Shown: one piece after another, positions 42,044-51,445 of the stretch
Layout of the letters: each line of letters opens with the position of its first letter
Numbering within the stretch: position 1 is the first letter of the stretch
DNA from: PALSA-505 sp963702235
GTDB taxonomy: Bacteria; Actinomycetota; Actinomycetes; Streptosporangiales; Streptosporangiaceae
DNA length: 64,000 bases
Assembly (NCBI GenBank): GCA_963702235.1
Contig: CAVPBZ010000029.1
Coordinates: 1-64,000, forward strand
Direction: 5' to 3'
Position numbers and translations under genes: made by a program
Notes under the pieces: generated by a model
Database searches by the model: none
What the model was told of the DNA's origin: nothing
Seen by the model: only the letters and a program-made list of their open reading frames with translations

Positions 42044-42287
42044 TCAGCCCCTGCGGCGGCAGGGTTAGGTAACGGTGGGGTCTCGTCCGTGTAACGAGAT
42101 GATCGCGGTACGGTTAGGAAGCACCCCGGCTTTACCATGCGGGTTCAGGGCTGCGTAGACTCCCGCCACTGCCCTGCGGCACGACAGGCGCCTGCCTGGT
42201 GAGTGCCCACCCGGGCGCACGGAGAAATTCCCCCGGCCGGCGGGCCTGCGCGCGGAACCCCCTCTGTGCCCCTGTCAAGGAGGACGG

Positions 42288-44696
42288 ATGATTAGGCACC
42301 ACCTCGCTTCGTCCGGGGCGGTTGCCCTGAGCGGCGCCAACCTCACCTGGGTGGTCGTCGTCGCGGTGATCGCCCTGCTGGCACTCGCGGTAGCCGGCTG
42401 GCTGGTGCGAGAGGTTCTCGCCGCCAGCAAGGGCACGCAGAAGATGCAGGAAATCTCGCTGGCCGTCCAGGAGGGCGCCGCCGCCTACCTGAAACGCCAG
42501 TTCAGGACGCTGGGCATCTTCGTGGTCCTGATCTTCTTTGTCCTCCTGCTGCTGCCGGCCGTCGACGCCGAAGTGCGCTGGGGCCGGAGCGCGTTCTTCC
42601 TGGTCGGCGCCCTGTTCTCCGCGCTCACCGGGTTTACCGGCATGTCGCTGACGGTCCGCGGCAACGTCCGGGTCGCCGCCGCCGCCAAGGAGAGCGGCGA
42701 GCGCCAGGCGATGCGGATCGCGTTCCGGACCGGCGGGGTGGCCGGCATGTTCACGGTCGGCCTCGGCCTGTTCGGCGCGGCGGTCGTCGTGCTGATGTTC
42801 AAGGGGAACGCGCCGAGCGTGCTGGAGGGCTTCGGCTTCGGCGCCGCGCTGCTGGCGATGTTCATGCGTGTCGGCGGCGGCATCTTCACCAAGGCGGCGG
42901 ACGTCGGCGCGGACCTGGTCGGCAAGGTGGAGAAGAACATCCCCGAGGATGACCCGCGCAACGCCGCGACCATCGCCGACAACGTCGGCGACAACGTGGG
43001 CGACTGCGCCGGCATGGCGGCCGACCTGTTCGAGTCCTACGCAGTGACGCTCGTGGCCTCGCTGCTGCTCGGCAAGGTGGCGTTCGGGGACAAGGGGCTG
43101 GTCTTCCCGCTGATCGTCCCGATGATCGGCGTGGTCACCGCCGTGATCGGGATCTTCCTGGTCGCGCCCCGCCAGGGCGACCGCAGCGGCATGACCGCCA
43201 TCAACCGCGGCTTCTTCGTCTCGGCGATCGTCTCGCTCGTGCTCGTCGTCGGTGCGGTGTTCCTGTACCTGCCCGGCAAGTTCAGCGCGCTGAAGGGGAT
43301 AACCGACCCTTCGATCAGCGGCTTTAACGGCAACCCGCGGGTGATCGCGATCGGCGCGGTGATCATCGGGCTGGTGCTCGCCAGCGCCATCCAGCTGCTG
43401 ACCGGGTACTTCACCGAGACCAACCGCAAGCCGGTGCGGGACATCGCCGAGGCGTCAGAGACCGGCGCGGCCACGGTGATCCTGTCCGGCATCTCGGCCG
43501 GGCTCGAGTCCGCCGTCTACGCGGCGCTGCTGATCGGCGCCGCGGTGTTCGGCGCGTTCCTGCTGGCGTTCCACAACGCGCAGATCGCCTTCTTCGCCGT
43601 GGCGCTGACCGGCACCGGCCTGCTGACCACCGTCGGCGTGATCGTGACCATGGACTCGTTCGGCCCGGTAACCGACAACGCGCAGGGCATCGCGGAGATG
43701 TCCGGCGACGTCGAGGGCGAGGGCGCCCGGGTGCTGACCCAGCTGGACGCGATCGGCAACACGACCAAGGCGATCACCAAGGGCATCGCGATCGCCACCG
43801 CGGTACTGGCCGCGACCGCTCTGTTCGGTGCCTTCGACAGCACGGTCAGGGGCAAGCTCGGCGCGCTCGCCGGGTCCTTCAACGTCTCGGTGGACAAGCC
43901 GAATGTCCTGGTCGGGGTCATCATCGGCGCCGCTGTGGTGTTCATGTTCTCCGGCCTGCTGATCATGGCGGTGGGCCGGGCCGCGCAGCGGGTCGTGCTC
44001 GAGGTCCGCAACCAGTTCCGCAACCATCCCGGGATCATGGACTACACCGAGAAGCCCGACTACGCCGCGGTGGTCAACATCTGCACCAGGGACTCGCTGC
44101 GCGAGCTCGCCACGCCGGGCATCATGGCCATCCTCACCCCGATCGCGGTCGGCTTCGCCTTCGGCTACGCCCCGCTCGGCTCCTACCTGGCGGGTGCGAT
44201 CGCGGCCGGCGTCCTGATGGCGGTCTTCCTCGCCAACTCCGGCGGGGCCTGGGACAACGCGAAGAAGCTGGTCGAGGACGGTAACCACGGCGGCAAGGGC
44301 TCGGAGGCGCACGCCGCCACCGTCATCGGCGACACCGTGGGTGACCCGTTCAAGGACACCGCCGGACCGGCGATCAACCCGCTGATCAAGGTGATGAACC
44401 TGGTCGCGCTGCTGATCGCGCCCAGCGTCGTGACCTACTACAACAATGTGGGGCTCCGCGTCGGAGTGTCCGTCGGCGCCGCGATCATCATCATCGCCGC
44501 GGTCGTCGTGTCCAAGCGCCGCTCGGCCGGCGTGATGACCATCGGCCCGGGCGCCGGCCCCGAGGGAACAGCATCCATCGAGCCGAACGGGGCGGCCGGT
44601 CTCACCGGTGCGGGGCCGTCGGCGACCACCGGCCTGGCCGGCCTGGCCGGCTCGGGCGAGACCGAGACGGCGCCCGCCGGCACCGAGAAGGCCTAG
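42288..44696 (+). CDS. hppA: Proton-pumping membrane pyrophosphatase, K+-independent type
   Basis: 802 residues with about 16 transmembrane helices. Signature DVGADLVGKVEKNIPEDDPR and NVGDNVGDCAGMAADLFESY carry the Mg-PPi-binding aspartates; the second site is GGAWDNAKKLVEDG and GDTVGDPFKDTAGPAINPLIK. At the A/K position the sequence is GNTTKAITKG, i.e. Lys and Thr, which identifies the K+-independent H+-PPase subclass. It hydrolyses PPi and pumps protons out. ATG 42288 follows AAGGAGGACGG. A Gly/Ala/Pro-rich tail of about 50 residues is variable. Terminator at 44715. Confidence 0.95.
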   Translation: MIRHHLASSGAVALSGANLTWVVVVAVIALLALAVAGWLVREVLAASKGTQKMQEISLAVQEGAAAYLKRQFRTLGIFVVLIFFVLLLLPAVDAEVRWGRSAFFLVGALFSALTGFTGMSLTVRGNVRVAAAAKESGERQAMRIAFRTGGVAGMFTVGLGLFGAAVVVLMFKGNAPSVLEGFGFGAALLAMFMRVGGGIFTKAADVGADLVGKVEKNIPEDDPRNAATIADNVGDNVGDCAGMAADLFESYAVTLVASLLLGKVAFGDKGLVFPLIVPMIGVVTAVIGIFLVAPRQGDRSGMTAINRGFFVSAIVSLVLVVGAVFLYLPGKFSALKGITDPSISGFNGNPRVIAIGAVIIGLVLASAIQLLTGYFTETNRKPVRDIAEASETGAATVILSGISAGLESAVYAALLIGAAVFGAFLLAFHNAQIAFFAVALTGTGLLTTVGVIVTMDSFGPVTDNAQGIAEMSGDVEGEGARVLTQLDAIGNTTKAITKGIAIATAVLAATALFGAFDSTVRGKLGALAGSFNVSVDKPNVLVGVIIGAAVVFMFSGLLIMAVGRAAQRVVLEVRNQFRNHPGIMDYTEKPDYAAVVNICTRDSLRELATPGIMAILTPIAVGFAFGYAPLGSYLAGAIAAGVLMAVFLANSGGAWDNAKKLVEDGNHGGKGSEAHAATVIGDTVGDPFKDTAGPAINPLIKVMNLVALLIAPSVVTYYNNVGLRVGVSVGAAIIIIAAVVVSKRRSAGVMTIGPGAGPEGTASIEPNGAAGLTGAGPSATTGLAGLAGSGETETAPAGTEKA

Positions 44697-44714
44697 CGCG
44701 GCGAAAGCGCAAGA

Positions 44715-44752
44715 ACCGGGAGGGCCCGGCCGCTCCGCCCGGCCCTCCCGGT
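44715..44752 (+). terminator. hppA terminator hairpin
   Basis: ACCGGGAGGGCC pairs perfectly with GGCCCTCCCGGT, with a further inner CGG/CCG; 19 bases after the hppA stop. Strong stem, no U-run. Confidence 0.8.
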
Positions 44753-44765
44753 CTCGCATAACAGT

Positions 44766-44840
44766 CCCGCCCGCCCGCGCGCCCTCGCCCGCCCGCCCGC
44801 GCCCGCCCGCCCGCGCCCGCCCGCCCGCGCCCGCCCGCGC
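44766..44840. repeat. Low-complexity (CCCGCCCGC)n tract
   Basis: Five near-identical units of about 14 bases built on CCCGCCCGCCCGCG. Slippage-prone; not a gene. Confidence 0.85.
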
Positions 44841-45012
44841 AGCGCATCCAGCGACTTTGCACACGGGAGGACCATCGAATCAGGACAAACTACCCGGGAT
44901 TTTGGTCGCAGCGTGTGCTAAGTGCCTAGGCGATCATGAATTCAGCGGCACAACCTTGCGTCGATCTTGAAAATATGGGGCAGGTGCGGTCTATCCCCGG
45001 GAAAGTGGGATC

Positions 45013-45504
45013 ATGAAGCGGCTGATCGTGGTGCGGCATGCGAAGGCGACGCACAAGCCGGGCTTCGCCGATGAGGACCGCCCGCTGACCGCCCGGGGGC
45101 GGCGCGATGCGACCGCGGCCGGTAAATGGCTGCGCGGCCAGCGGCTGGTGCCGGACATGGTGGTGTGCTCGACCTCGTGCCGCACCCGGCAGACCTGGGA
45201 TCAGCTCGCCGCGGCGCTGGCCGCGGGGCAGGACATTGATGTCCACTACGACTCGCGGCTGTACCTGGCTGACGACGAGGACACGCTCGACGTCATCGGC
45301 GAGACACCGGACGACGTGGCGACGCTGATGATCGTCGGGCACAATCCGGCGATGCAGGAGGTCGCCAGCGGCCTCACCGGCCAGGGTGACCTCGGCTTCC
45401 CGACCACCGCCACCGCCGTGATCGATCTCGGCAGCTGGGCGCGGCTGGTCCCGGGCGCCGGGTCGGCGCACGCGTTCTGGACTCCCGCCTCAGCCGGTTC
45501 CTGA
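45013..45504 (+). CDS. SixA-type histidine phosphatase
   Basis: 163 residues. Phosphoglycerate-mutase-like fold: LIVVRHAKATHKPG (RHA with nucleophilic His 9), CSTSCRTRQTWDQLA, MIVGHNPAMQEVA (second catalytic His). Small size and RHA/GHNP motif match SixA/Ais-type phosphohistidine or phosphomonoesterases. Its 3' end overlaps serB (convergent) by 15 bases. ATG 45013 with GGGAAAG upstream. Substrate unknown. Confidence 0.88.
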   Translation: MKRLIVVRHAKATHKPGFADEDRPLTARGRRDATAAGKWLRGQRLVPDMVVCSTSCRTRQTWDQLAAALAAGQDIDVHYDSRLYLADDEDTLDVIGETPDDVATLMIVGHNPAMQEVASGLTGQGDLGFPTTATAVIDLGSWARLVPGAGSAHAFWTPASAGS

Positions 45505-46728
45505 CCCCGCGTCCCCGGGCAGGTCGCCGGCCGCCGCGTCGGCGGCCGCCGCGTCGGCGGCTTCCACGTCCTCGCGGGAGATGCCGAGCAGGTACAGGAT
45601 CGAGTCCAGGTACGGAACGCTCACCGCGGCGTCGGCGGCGTCCCTGACGACCTGCTTGGCGTTGAAGGCGATCCCGAGGCCGGCCGCGGCGATCATGTCC
45701 AGGTCGTTGGCGCCGTCGCCGACCGCGACCGCCTGGCTGACCGGCACGCCGGCCTGCCCGGCGAAACGGCGCAGCGCATCCGCCTTGCCGCCCCGGTCGA
45801 TCACCGGCCCGGACAGCCGCCCGGTCAGCACCCCGCCGCTGATCTCCAGCGCGTTCGCCGCCACGTAGTGGATGCCGAGCTCGGCGGCGAGCGGCTCGAT
45901 GACCTGGACGAAGCCGCCGCTCACGAGCCCGCACCGGTAGCCGAGCCGGTGCAGCGTCCTGATCAGCGTCCGGGCGCCCGGCGCCAGCCGCAGCTCGCTG
46001 CGGACCTCGTCGAGCACCCGCTCGTCCAGCCCGGCCAGCAGCGCGACCCGCTCCCGCAGCGACGTGGCGAAGTCCAGCCGCCCGCTCATCGCCGCCGCGG
46101 TCAGCTTGGCCACCTGCTCGGCGCACCCGGCCCGCGCGGCCAGCAGGTCGATCACCTCGTCCTGCACCAGCGTGGAGTCCACGTCCATGACCACCAGCCG
46201 CATGGCACGCCGGTGCAGGCCGCCGGGCTGGACGGCCACGTCCACGCCCTGCTGCGTCGCCTCGCGGGTGAGCGCGGCCCGCAGCGCCTCTGGTTCGGCG
46301 CCGGAGACCTCAAGCTCGATGCAGGTGACCGGCCGCTGGGCCAGCCTGCCGATCCGGTCGATGTTGGCCCCGCCGGCCGCGATCTGGCCGGCGATCGCCG
46401 CGATCGCCGCCGGGGTCAGCGGCCGGCCGAGCATGGTCACGTGCAGCCGGCCGCGGCGCCGTGGCTCGTCGCCGCTGCCCGCGGTGATCTCGACGTCGAG
46501 ACCGAGGTCGGCCGCCACGCCGCAGACGGCCCGGTGGATCGCGGTCAGGTCCGGCGGGCCGTCGGAGCCGAGCAGGACGCCGAGGACCAGGCGACCACGG
46601 ATCGTCACCTGCTCGGCGTCGATCACGTCGAGCTCGTGCCGGGCGAGCACGGAGAACAGGCGGGCCGTCACCCCCGGCCGGTCGCGGCCGGTGAGGGTGA
46701 CGAGCAGCGTTGTCTGCGGAGCGTTCAT
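45490..46728 (-). CDS. serB: Phosphoserine phosphatase with N-terminal ACT domains
   Basis: 412 residues. Two ACT-like modules (LLVTLTGRDRPGVTARLFSV; LHVTMLGRPLTPAAIAAIAG, about 1-170) precede the HAD core: VVMDVDSTLVQDEVIDLLAA (DxDST), GLVSGGFVQVIEPLAAELG, Lys in GGKADALRRF, and AVAVGDGANDLDMIAAAGLG. This is the actinobacterial SerB layout (as in Mycobacterium SerB2), performing the last serine step, with ACT domains allowing serine feedback. ATG 46728; an in-frame GTG at 46740 is also possible. Last gene of SDR-queA-serB. Confidence 0.93.
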   Translation of the reverse strand: MNAPQTTLLVTLTGRDRPGVTARLFSVLARHELDVIDAEQVTIRGRLVLGVLLGSDGPPDLTAIHRAVCGVAADLGLDVEITAGSGDEPRRRGRLHVTMLGRPLTPAAIAAIAGQIAAGGANIDRIGRLAQRPVTCIELEVSGAEPEALRAALTREATQQGVDVAVQPGGLHRRAMRLVVMDVDSTLVQDEVIDLLAARAGCAEQVAKLTAAAMSGRLDFATSLRERVALLAGLDERVLDEVRSELRLAPGARTLIRTLHRLGYRCGLVSGGFVQVIEPLAAELGIHYVAANALEISGGVLTGRLSGPVIDRGGKADALRRFAGQAGVPVSQAVAVGDGANDLDMIAAAGLGIAFNAKQVVRDAADAAVSVPYLDSILYLLGISREDVEAADAAAADAAAGDLPGDAGSGTG

Positions 46729-46773
46729 CGCGCACGCCACGCTACCTGCACGCCGCGCCTGGCCAGAGCGGGA

Positions 46774-47787
46774 CTAGGGCAACAGCAGGTGAACGTCGCC
46801 GAACTCGTGCCACAGGTAGCCGCGCTCGGCCGCGGCGGCGTAGCAGCCGCTCAGCAGCTCCTGGCCGGCGAACGCGGTCAGCATGAGCAGGTGCGACGAC
46901 CGCGGCTCGTGCAGCCCGGTGAGCAGGCCGTCCACCGCGCGCAGCCCGCAGGCCGGCGTGATGACCCGTGAGGTCCAGCCGGCTGAGGGCGTCACGACGC
47001 CGTCCGGGGCCGCGGCCGTTTCCAGCGCCCGGACCACGGTCGTCCCGGCGGCGATCACCCGGCCGCCCGCCGCCCGGGTGAGGTTCACCAGCCGCGCCGT
47101 GGCGGGCGGCACGTCGTATGGCTCGGGGTACGGGTCCTCGTCGCCCTCCAGCGACGACACGCCGGTGTGCAGGGTCAGCGGGGAGATCGTGACCCCTCCG
47201 GCGACGAGCCGGGTCACCAGCTCCGGGGTGAACGGACGGCTCGCGCTCGGCATCTCCGCGCTGCCGGGCCGGGTGCCGAATACCGTCTGGTAGGACTCCA
47301 GCGGCCAGTCATGCTCGACGTAGGAGTACCTGATCGGCGAGCCGTGGCCGAGCAGGTAAGGCAGCACGGCGGTGGACAGCCGCGCCCGCCACAGCCGGGC
47401 GGTGGCCCGCTGCTCCAGCGTCAGCACCGCCCCGCCCGGCAGGTCGAGCGGCTGGCCGGCTGACCCGCCGCCGAACGGCACGGTGGCGCCGCCCCGGCGC
47501 TCGCGCAGCTCGACCAGCCAGGCCCCGTCCGGCGTCGGGGAGCTGAAATGGACGGCCAGCCCGCCGCCAATCCGGACCGCGGCGGGGAGGGTGGCCGAGG
47601 TGTTGACCACGAGCAGGTCGCCCGGCAGCAGGAGGGCGGGCAGCTCGCCGAACCCATGGTGGCTGATCTCACCGGTCCGCCGCCGGCTGACCAGCATCCG
47701 CACCCCGTCCCGCGGCAGGCCGCGCGCCTCCGCGGGCGCGTGCGCCGCCAGCTCGGGCGGCAGCGCGAAGTCCATCAGCATGACCAT
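46774..47787 (-). CDS. QueA-like S-adenosylmethionine:tRNA ribosyltransferase-isomerase family protein
   Basis: 337 residues. QueA motifs: LLPGDLLVVNTSATLPAAV, the SASRPFTPELVTRLVAGGV segment, ISPLTLHTGVSSLEGDEDPY, AAGTTVVRALETAA and SHLLMLTAFAGQELL. Cluster looks like the diverged actinobacterial paralogue rather than the enzyme acting in queuosine synthesis, since queuosine genes are usually absent here. The ribosome site GGGAG suits ATG 47781 better than ATG 47787. It starts 7-13 bases after the SDR stop and ends 45 bases before serB. Function probable only by family. Confidence 0.8.
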   Translation of the reverse strand: MVMLMDFALPPELAAHAPAEARGLPRDGVRMLVSRRRTGEISHHGFGELPALLLPGDLLVVNTSATLPAAVRIGGGLAVHFSSPTPDGAWLVELRERRGGATVPFGGGSAGQPLDLPGGAVLTLEQRATARLWRARLSTAVLPYLLGHGSPIRYSYVEHDWPLESYQTVFGTRPGSAEMPSASRPFTPELVTRLVAGGVTISPLTLHTGVSSLEGDEDPYPEPYDVPPATARLVNLTRAAGGRVIAAGTTVVRALETAAAPDGVVTPSAGWTSRVITPACGLRAVDGLLTGLHEPRSSHLLMLTAFAGQELLSGCYAAAAERGYLWHEFGDVHLLLP

Positions 47788-47793
47788 CTCCCG

Positions 47794-48525
47794 TCAGGTG
47801 CGGTCGCCGGCTACGGCGGCTGTTGTCGCAGGCAGCAGGTCGGCGGCCCGGTAACGCCCGCTCGGCAGCCGCTCCGCGATCAGCCGGCGCAGCCCGGGGA
47901 TCACCGTGTCCGGCAGCGGCCGGTCGGAGATGTCCTCGCCGGGGAAGGCGTCCTGGTGCATCGCGGTGCGCATGTCGCCCGGGTCCACCCACCAGACGCG
48001 GACCACGTTCTCCTCGGCGGCCAGCACGTTCGATGCCTGCTCGAGCGCGGCCTTCGCGGCGCCGTACCCGCCCCAGCCCGCGTAGGCCGCCACGGCCGCG
48101 TCCGAGGTGACGTTCAGCACCGCGCCGCCACGCGCCCTCAGCGAGGGCAGCAGCAGCTGGGTGAGCGCGACGGGCGCGAGCACGTTCACCTCGAACGCGG
48201 CGCGCAGCTCGTCAACCGGGTAGTCGGCCAGCGCGGGCAGCGGGCTGGGGCCCAGCGTCCCGGCGTTGTTGACCAGCAGGTCGGCGCCGCCCAGCTCGCC
48301 TGCCGCCCGGGCCAGGTCGGCCCGGTGCGCCGGGTCGGCGACGTCGCCGGGCACGACTGTGACCAGCTCCGGGTCCGGCAGGCCGGCCACGGCCGCGCGC
48401 AGCGCGGCGCCGTCCCTGGCGTCCACCACGAGCCGGTAGCCGCCGGCCGCCAGGCCGCGGGCCAGCGCGAGGCCGAGGCCGCGGGAGGCGCCGGTGATGA
48501 CCGCGAGATGCGTGTTCGTCGTCAT
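47794..48525 (-). CDS. Short-chain dehydrogenase/reductase
   Basis: 243 residues. Classical SDR: cofactor loop AVITGASRGLGLALARG (TGxxxGxG), LLVNNAGTLGP, catalytic Ser in VLNVTSDAAVAAY and Tyr-x3-Lys in YGAAKAALEQASN. The first strand carries LVVDARD, i.e. acidic end suggests NAD(H) preference. Substrate unknown. The ATG at 48525 is chosen; longer upstream frames lack family signal. It starts the SDR-queA-serB operon; divergent from the histidine kinase gene at 48649. Confidence 0.88.
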   Translation of the reverse strand: MTTNTHLAVITGASRGLGLALARGLAAGGYRLVVDARDGAALRAAVAGLPDPELVTVVPGDVADPAHRADLARAAGELGGADLLVNNAGTLGPSPLPALADYPVDELRAAFEVNVLAPVALTQLLLPSLRARGGAVLNVTSDAAVAAYAGWGGYGAAKAALEQASNVLAAEENVVRVWWVDPGDMRTAMHQDAFPGEDISDRPLPDTVIPGLRRLIAERLPSGRYRAADLLPATTAAVAGDRT

Positions 48526-48635
48526 AACCGCGACGCTAGGCAGCTGTCCGCCGGCGCGCATCGGGCCACGGTTGGTGCGGTCGCCCGCCGATGGTCCTAG
48601 GACCCGCGCCGGATGCCGGGCCGGCCGCGCGCAGG

Positions 48636-48641
48636 TAGCGT
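48636..48641 (+). promoter_or_regulatory. -10-like TAGCGT before kinase start (leaderless candidate)
   Basis: TAGCGT ends 7 bases before the GTG at 48649, the spacing seen in leaderless actinobacterial transcripts. No clear -35. Confidence 0.4.
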
Positions 48642-48648
48642 CGGAGGA

Positions 48649-49818
48649 GTGAACGCTCTGCGTGCCGCCGGCCCGGGCCCCTCGCCCGACGAGGACCAGG
48701 TTCTCTACCAGGTCAGCCGGGCCGTTCTCGCGGTCACCCGGCAGCTGTCGGTGCGGGACGTGCTGCAGGTTATCGTGCGGTCCGCGCGCTCGCTGTCCGG
48801 CGCGCGGTATGCGGCGCTGGGCGTGCCGGACGCGCAGGGATCGTTCGGCGAGTTCGTCGTGGACGGCATCACCGCGCGGCAGCAAAAGGCCATCGGGCCG
48901 CTGCCGCGCCAGCACGGCATGCTCGCCGTGCTGCTCAAGGAAGCCCAGCCGCAGCGGCTCACAGACATCCGCGACGACCCGCGGTTCGGCGGCTGGTGGC
49001 CGTCCGCCCATCCCGAGATCGCCGACTTCCTCGGCGTGCCGATCAAGGACGGCCCGGACGCGCTCGGCATCATCTTCGTCTCCAACAAGACCGCACCCGG
49101 CGGCTTCACCGCGCGGGACGAGCAGCTGCTCTGCCTGTTCGCGGCGCACGCGGCGATCGCGCTGATCAACGCCCGGCTGTACGAGCGGGTCGGCGAGCTG
49201 TCGGTGATGGAGGAGCGGGCCAGGCTGGCCAGGGAGCTGCACGACGCGGTGTCGCAGAAGCTGTTCAGCATCCGGGCCAAGGCCCGGGCCGCGTCCGTGC
49301 TCGCGGCCAGGGACCCGGGCCGCGCCGCCGCCGAGATGGACAGCGTCGCCGCGCTGAGCGGCGAGGCGCACGGCGAGCTGCGCGCGGTGATCAGCGGGCT
49401 GGCGCCGCCCGATCTGGGCGAGCGCGGCCTGGCCGAGTCGCTGCGCAGGTACGCCGCCCTGGCCGGGCGGGCGCATGGCGTCCCGGTCCGGTTCAGCGCG
49501 GCGGACATCCCGGCGCTCGGGCCCGGCCGCGATACGGCCGCCTACCGCATCGCACAGGAGGCCCTGCACAACGCGCTCAGGCACTCCGGCGCCAGTGAGA
49601 TAGAGATAACCCTCCACCGAACGGCACGGCGTGTCGTCCTGGTGGTCACCGACGACGGTCACGGGTTCTCGCCCGACGCGCCGGCGCCCGGGATAGGGCT
49701 GGGGTCGATGCGCGAGCGGGCGGCCGCGGCCGGCGCCACGCTGTCGATCACCAGCAGCCCCGGATCCGGGACCACGGTCACGCTGGCAATCCCGGCCGGT
49801 TCCGGGAGCCCGGGGTGA
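48649..49818 (+). CDS. NarL-type sensor histidine kinase with GAF domain
   Basis: 389 residues. N-terminal GAF domain (RDVLQVIVRSARSLSGARYA, DFLGVPIKDGPDALGIIFVS, about 35-170). HisKA_3 dimerisation/phosphorylation segment EERARLARELHDAVSQKLFS (His at about 195). HATPase: AAYRIAQEALHNALRHSGAS (N-box), VLVVTDDGHGFSPDAPAPGI (G1), GLGSMRERAAAAGA (G2). No membrane segment, so cytosolic sensing of a ligand or redox signal via GAF. Start GTG 48649 beside GGAGGA; an ATG at 48613 adds 12 residues. Stop overlaps the regulator gene. Confidence 0.92.
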   Translation: MNALRAAGPGPSPDEDQVLYQVSRAVLAVTRQLSVRDVLQVIVRSARSLSGARYAALGVPDAQGSFGEFVVDGITARQQKAIGPLPRQHGMLAVLLKEAQPQRLTDIRDDPRFGGWWPSAHPEIADFLGVPIKDGPDALGIIFVSNKTAPGGFTARDEQLLCLFAAHAAIALINARLYERVGELSVMEERARLARELHDAVSQKLFSIRAKARAASVLAARDPGRAAAEMDSVAALSGEAHGELRAVISGLAPPDLGERGLAESLRRYAALAGRAHGVPVRFSAADIPALGPGRDTAAYRIAQEALHNALRHSGASEIEITLHRTARRVVLVVTDDGHGFSPDAPAPGIGLGSMRERAAAAGATLSITSSPGSGTTVTLAIPAGSGSPG

Positions 49819-50495
49819 CCGCCGGACGGATCAGGGTGCTGATCGCCGACGATCATCCGGTCGTCCGGCAGGGCCTGCGGGTGCTGCTGGAGGTCCACGA
49901 GGACATGGACGTGGTCGGGGAGGCGGCCGACGGCACCGAGGCCGCCGCGATGGCGGCCGAGCTCGGTCCCGACGTGATGGTGCTGGACCTCAAGATGCCC
50001 GGCATGAAGGGACCTGAGGTGATCGCGGACCTGGCGGCCCGCCGGATCCCGGCGAGAATCCTGGTGCTCACCAGCGTGACCGACCCGGCCGCCGCCGAGG
50101 CGGCGGTCCGGGCCGGCGCGGCAGGCTTCCTGTACAAGGACGTGGACCCGGACGCCCTGGTCCGGGCGATCCGCTCGGTGCACGACGGCAACATGCTGCT
50201 GTCAGCCGAGGCGGCCGGGACGCTGATGCGCCGCGGCGCTGAGCGCGGCGCGCCCGGCGGCCTGGCCGCCCTGACCGGCCGCGAGCGCGAGGTGCTCGGG
50301 CTCATCACCAGGGGCAGGTCGAACCGGGAGATCGCCCGCGCGCTCAACGTGGCGGAGAAGACGGTGAAGACGCACGTCAGTTCCGTGCTGGCCAAGCTGG
50401 GGGTGCAGGACCGCACGCAGGCCGCTCTCTACGCCGTCGCGCGCGCAGGCGAGCATGGCTGGGACACCCGCGACGGCGATTGCCTGCCCGGCTGA
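49815..50495 (+). CDS. NarL/LuxR-family response regulator
   Basis: 226 residues. Receiver domain: IRVLIADDHPVVRQGLRVLL, phospho-acceptor Asp in DVMVLDLKMPG (about 55), Lys in FLYKDVDPDALV. C-terminal LuxR HTH: ALTGREREVLGLITRGRSNR, EIARALNVAEKTVKTHVSSV. Coupled to the kinase by a GTGA overlap, so they form one system. The target genes are unknown; the next gene, an orphan ABC ATPase, may be in the regulon. Confidence 0.93.
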   Translation: MTAGRIRVLIADDHPVVRQGLRVLLEVHEDMDVVGEAADGTEAAAMAAELGPDVMVLDLKMPGMKGPEVIADLAARRIPARILVLTSVTDPAAAEAAVRAGAAGFLYKDVDPDALVRAIRSVHDGNMLLSAEAAGTLMRRGAERGAPGGLAALTGREREVLGLITRGRSNREIARALNVAEKTVKTHVSSVLAKLGVQDRTQAALYAVARAGEHGWDTRDGDCLPG

Positions 50496-50563
50496 ATGCG
50501 CCGGCAGGGCACGGCGGGAGTAGGTTCTCCTCGAGGCCGTTGCCGCGACAGGAAGAGGTCTGG

Positions 50564-51352
50564 ATGTCGGACGAGGTGCTGCGGATGCGCGGCCTTGGCG
50601 TCCGGCGGGAACGGTCGATGCTGCTGCGCGACGTCAACTGGACGGCACACGAGAACGAGCGCTGGGTGGTCATCGGCCCGAACGGCGCGGGCAAGACCAC
50701 CCTGCTCCAGGTGGCGGCCGCGCAGCTGTTCCCCTCCACGGGCTCGGTAGAGGTGCTCGGCGAGCGGCTCGGCGAGGTGGACGTGTTCGAGCTGCGGTCG
50801 AGGATCGGGTTCGCCAGCGCCGCGGTGGCCGACCGGGTACGGCCCGGGGAGAAGGTCATCGACCTGGTGCTGACCGCCTCCTACGCGATTCTCGGCCGGT
50901 GGAAGGAGGAGTACGAGTCCGCCGACCTCACCCGCGCCGTTGAGCTGCTGGACGCGCTCGGCTGCGCGCACCTGATCAGGCGGCGGTTCTCGACCCTGTC
51001 CGAGGGCGAGCGGAAGCGGGTGCAGATCGCCCGGTCGCTGATGCCCAACCCCGAGCTGCTGCTGCTCGACGAGCCCGCTGCGGGGCTTGATCTCGGCGGC
51101 CGCGAGGACCTGCTGCGGCGGCTGTCCGCGCTGGCCAGGGACCCCAAGGCGCCGATGATGGTACTGGTCACCCACCACGTGGAAGAAGTGCCCGACGGCT
51201 TCACCCACGCGATCCTGCTGCGCAAGGGCGGCGTGGTCGCCGCCGGGGAGCTGGCCGAGGTGTTCACCGAGCAGAAGCTGTCCAAGTGCTTCGGCATGGC
51301 GCTGTCAGTGGAGCAGCGGCAGGGCCGCTGGTGGGCGCGGGCCGTTCCCTGA
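50564..51352 (+). CDS. ABC-type ATPase, orphan (molybdate/iron-type family)
   Basis: 262 residues. Walker A VIGPNGAGKTTLLQVAA, Q-loop near SRIGFASAAVADR, signature LSEGERKRVQIARSL, Walker B ELLLLDEPAAGLDLGG, and the H-loop VLVTHHVEEVPDGF. Related to ModF-like/YbbA-type single ATPases. No permease or binding protein nearby, so it may serve a distant partner or act without transport. ATG 50564 behind GGAAGAGG; the longer frame from 50480 is unlikely. It lies 68 bases after the response regulator. Confidence 0.88.
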   Translation: MSDEVLRMRGLGVRRERSMLLRDVNWTAHENERWVVIGPNGAGKTTLLQVAAAQLFPSTGSVEVLGERLGEVDVFELRSRIGFASAAVADRVRPGEKVIDLVLTASYAILGRWKEEYESADLTRAVELLDALGCAHLIRRRFSTLSEGERKRVQIARSLMPNPELLLLDEPAAGLDLGGREDLLRRLSALARDPKAPMMVLVTHHVEEVPDGFTHAILLRKGGVVAAGELAEVFTEQKLSKCFGMALSVEQRQGRWWARAVP

Positions 51353-51445
51353 CTATTGTCCGTTTCCGGCCTAGTATTCGGCGCGTGAGCGGGTATCAAC
51401 CCCGTATGTCTGGCATCGCCCGACTAGTGCCCTAGCGGAGTCATC

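Larger units (their letters stand above)
44697..45012. other. hppA-sixA intergenic region
   Basis: Contains the hppA terminator (44715-44752), a G/C tandem repeat (44766-44840) and the upstream region of the next gene. No gene recognised. Confidence 0.6.

Noticed and set aside
44766..44840. Possible CRISPR-like repetitive array
   Set aside because: Units are contiguous, without spacers, and low complexity; slippage repeat only.
47548..48600. 350-residue plus-strand ORF opposite the SDR/queA genes
   Set aside because: Antisense to two well-supported genes; no motifs.
51353..51445. NfeD gene expected next to the SPFH protein
   Set aside because: Region is only about 90 bases and has no frame for one; the partner must be elsewhere or absent.
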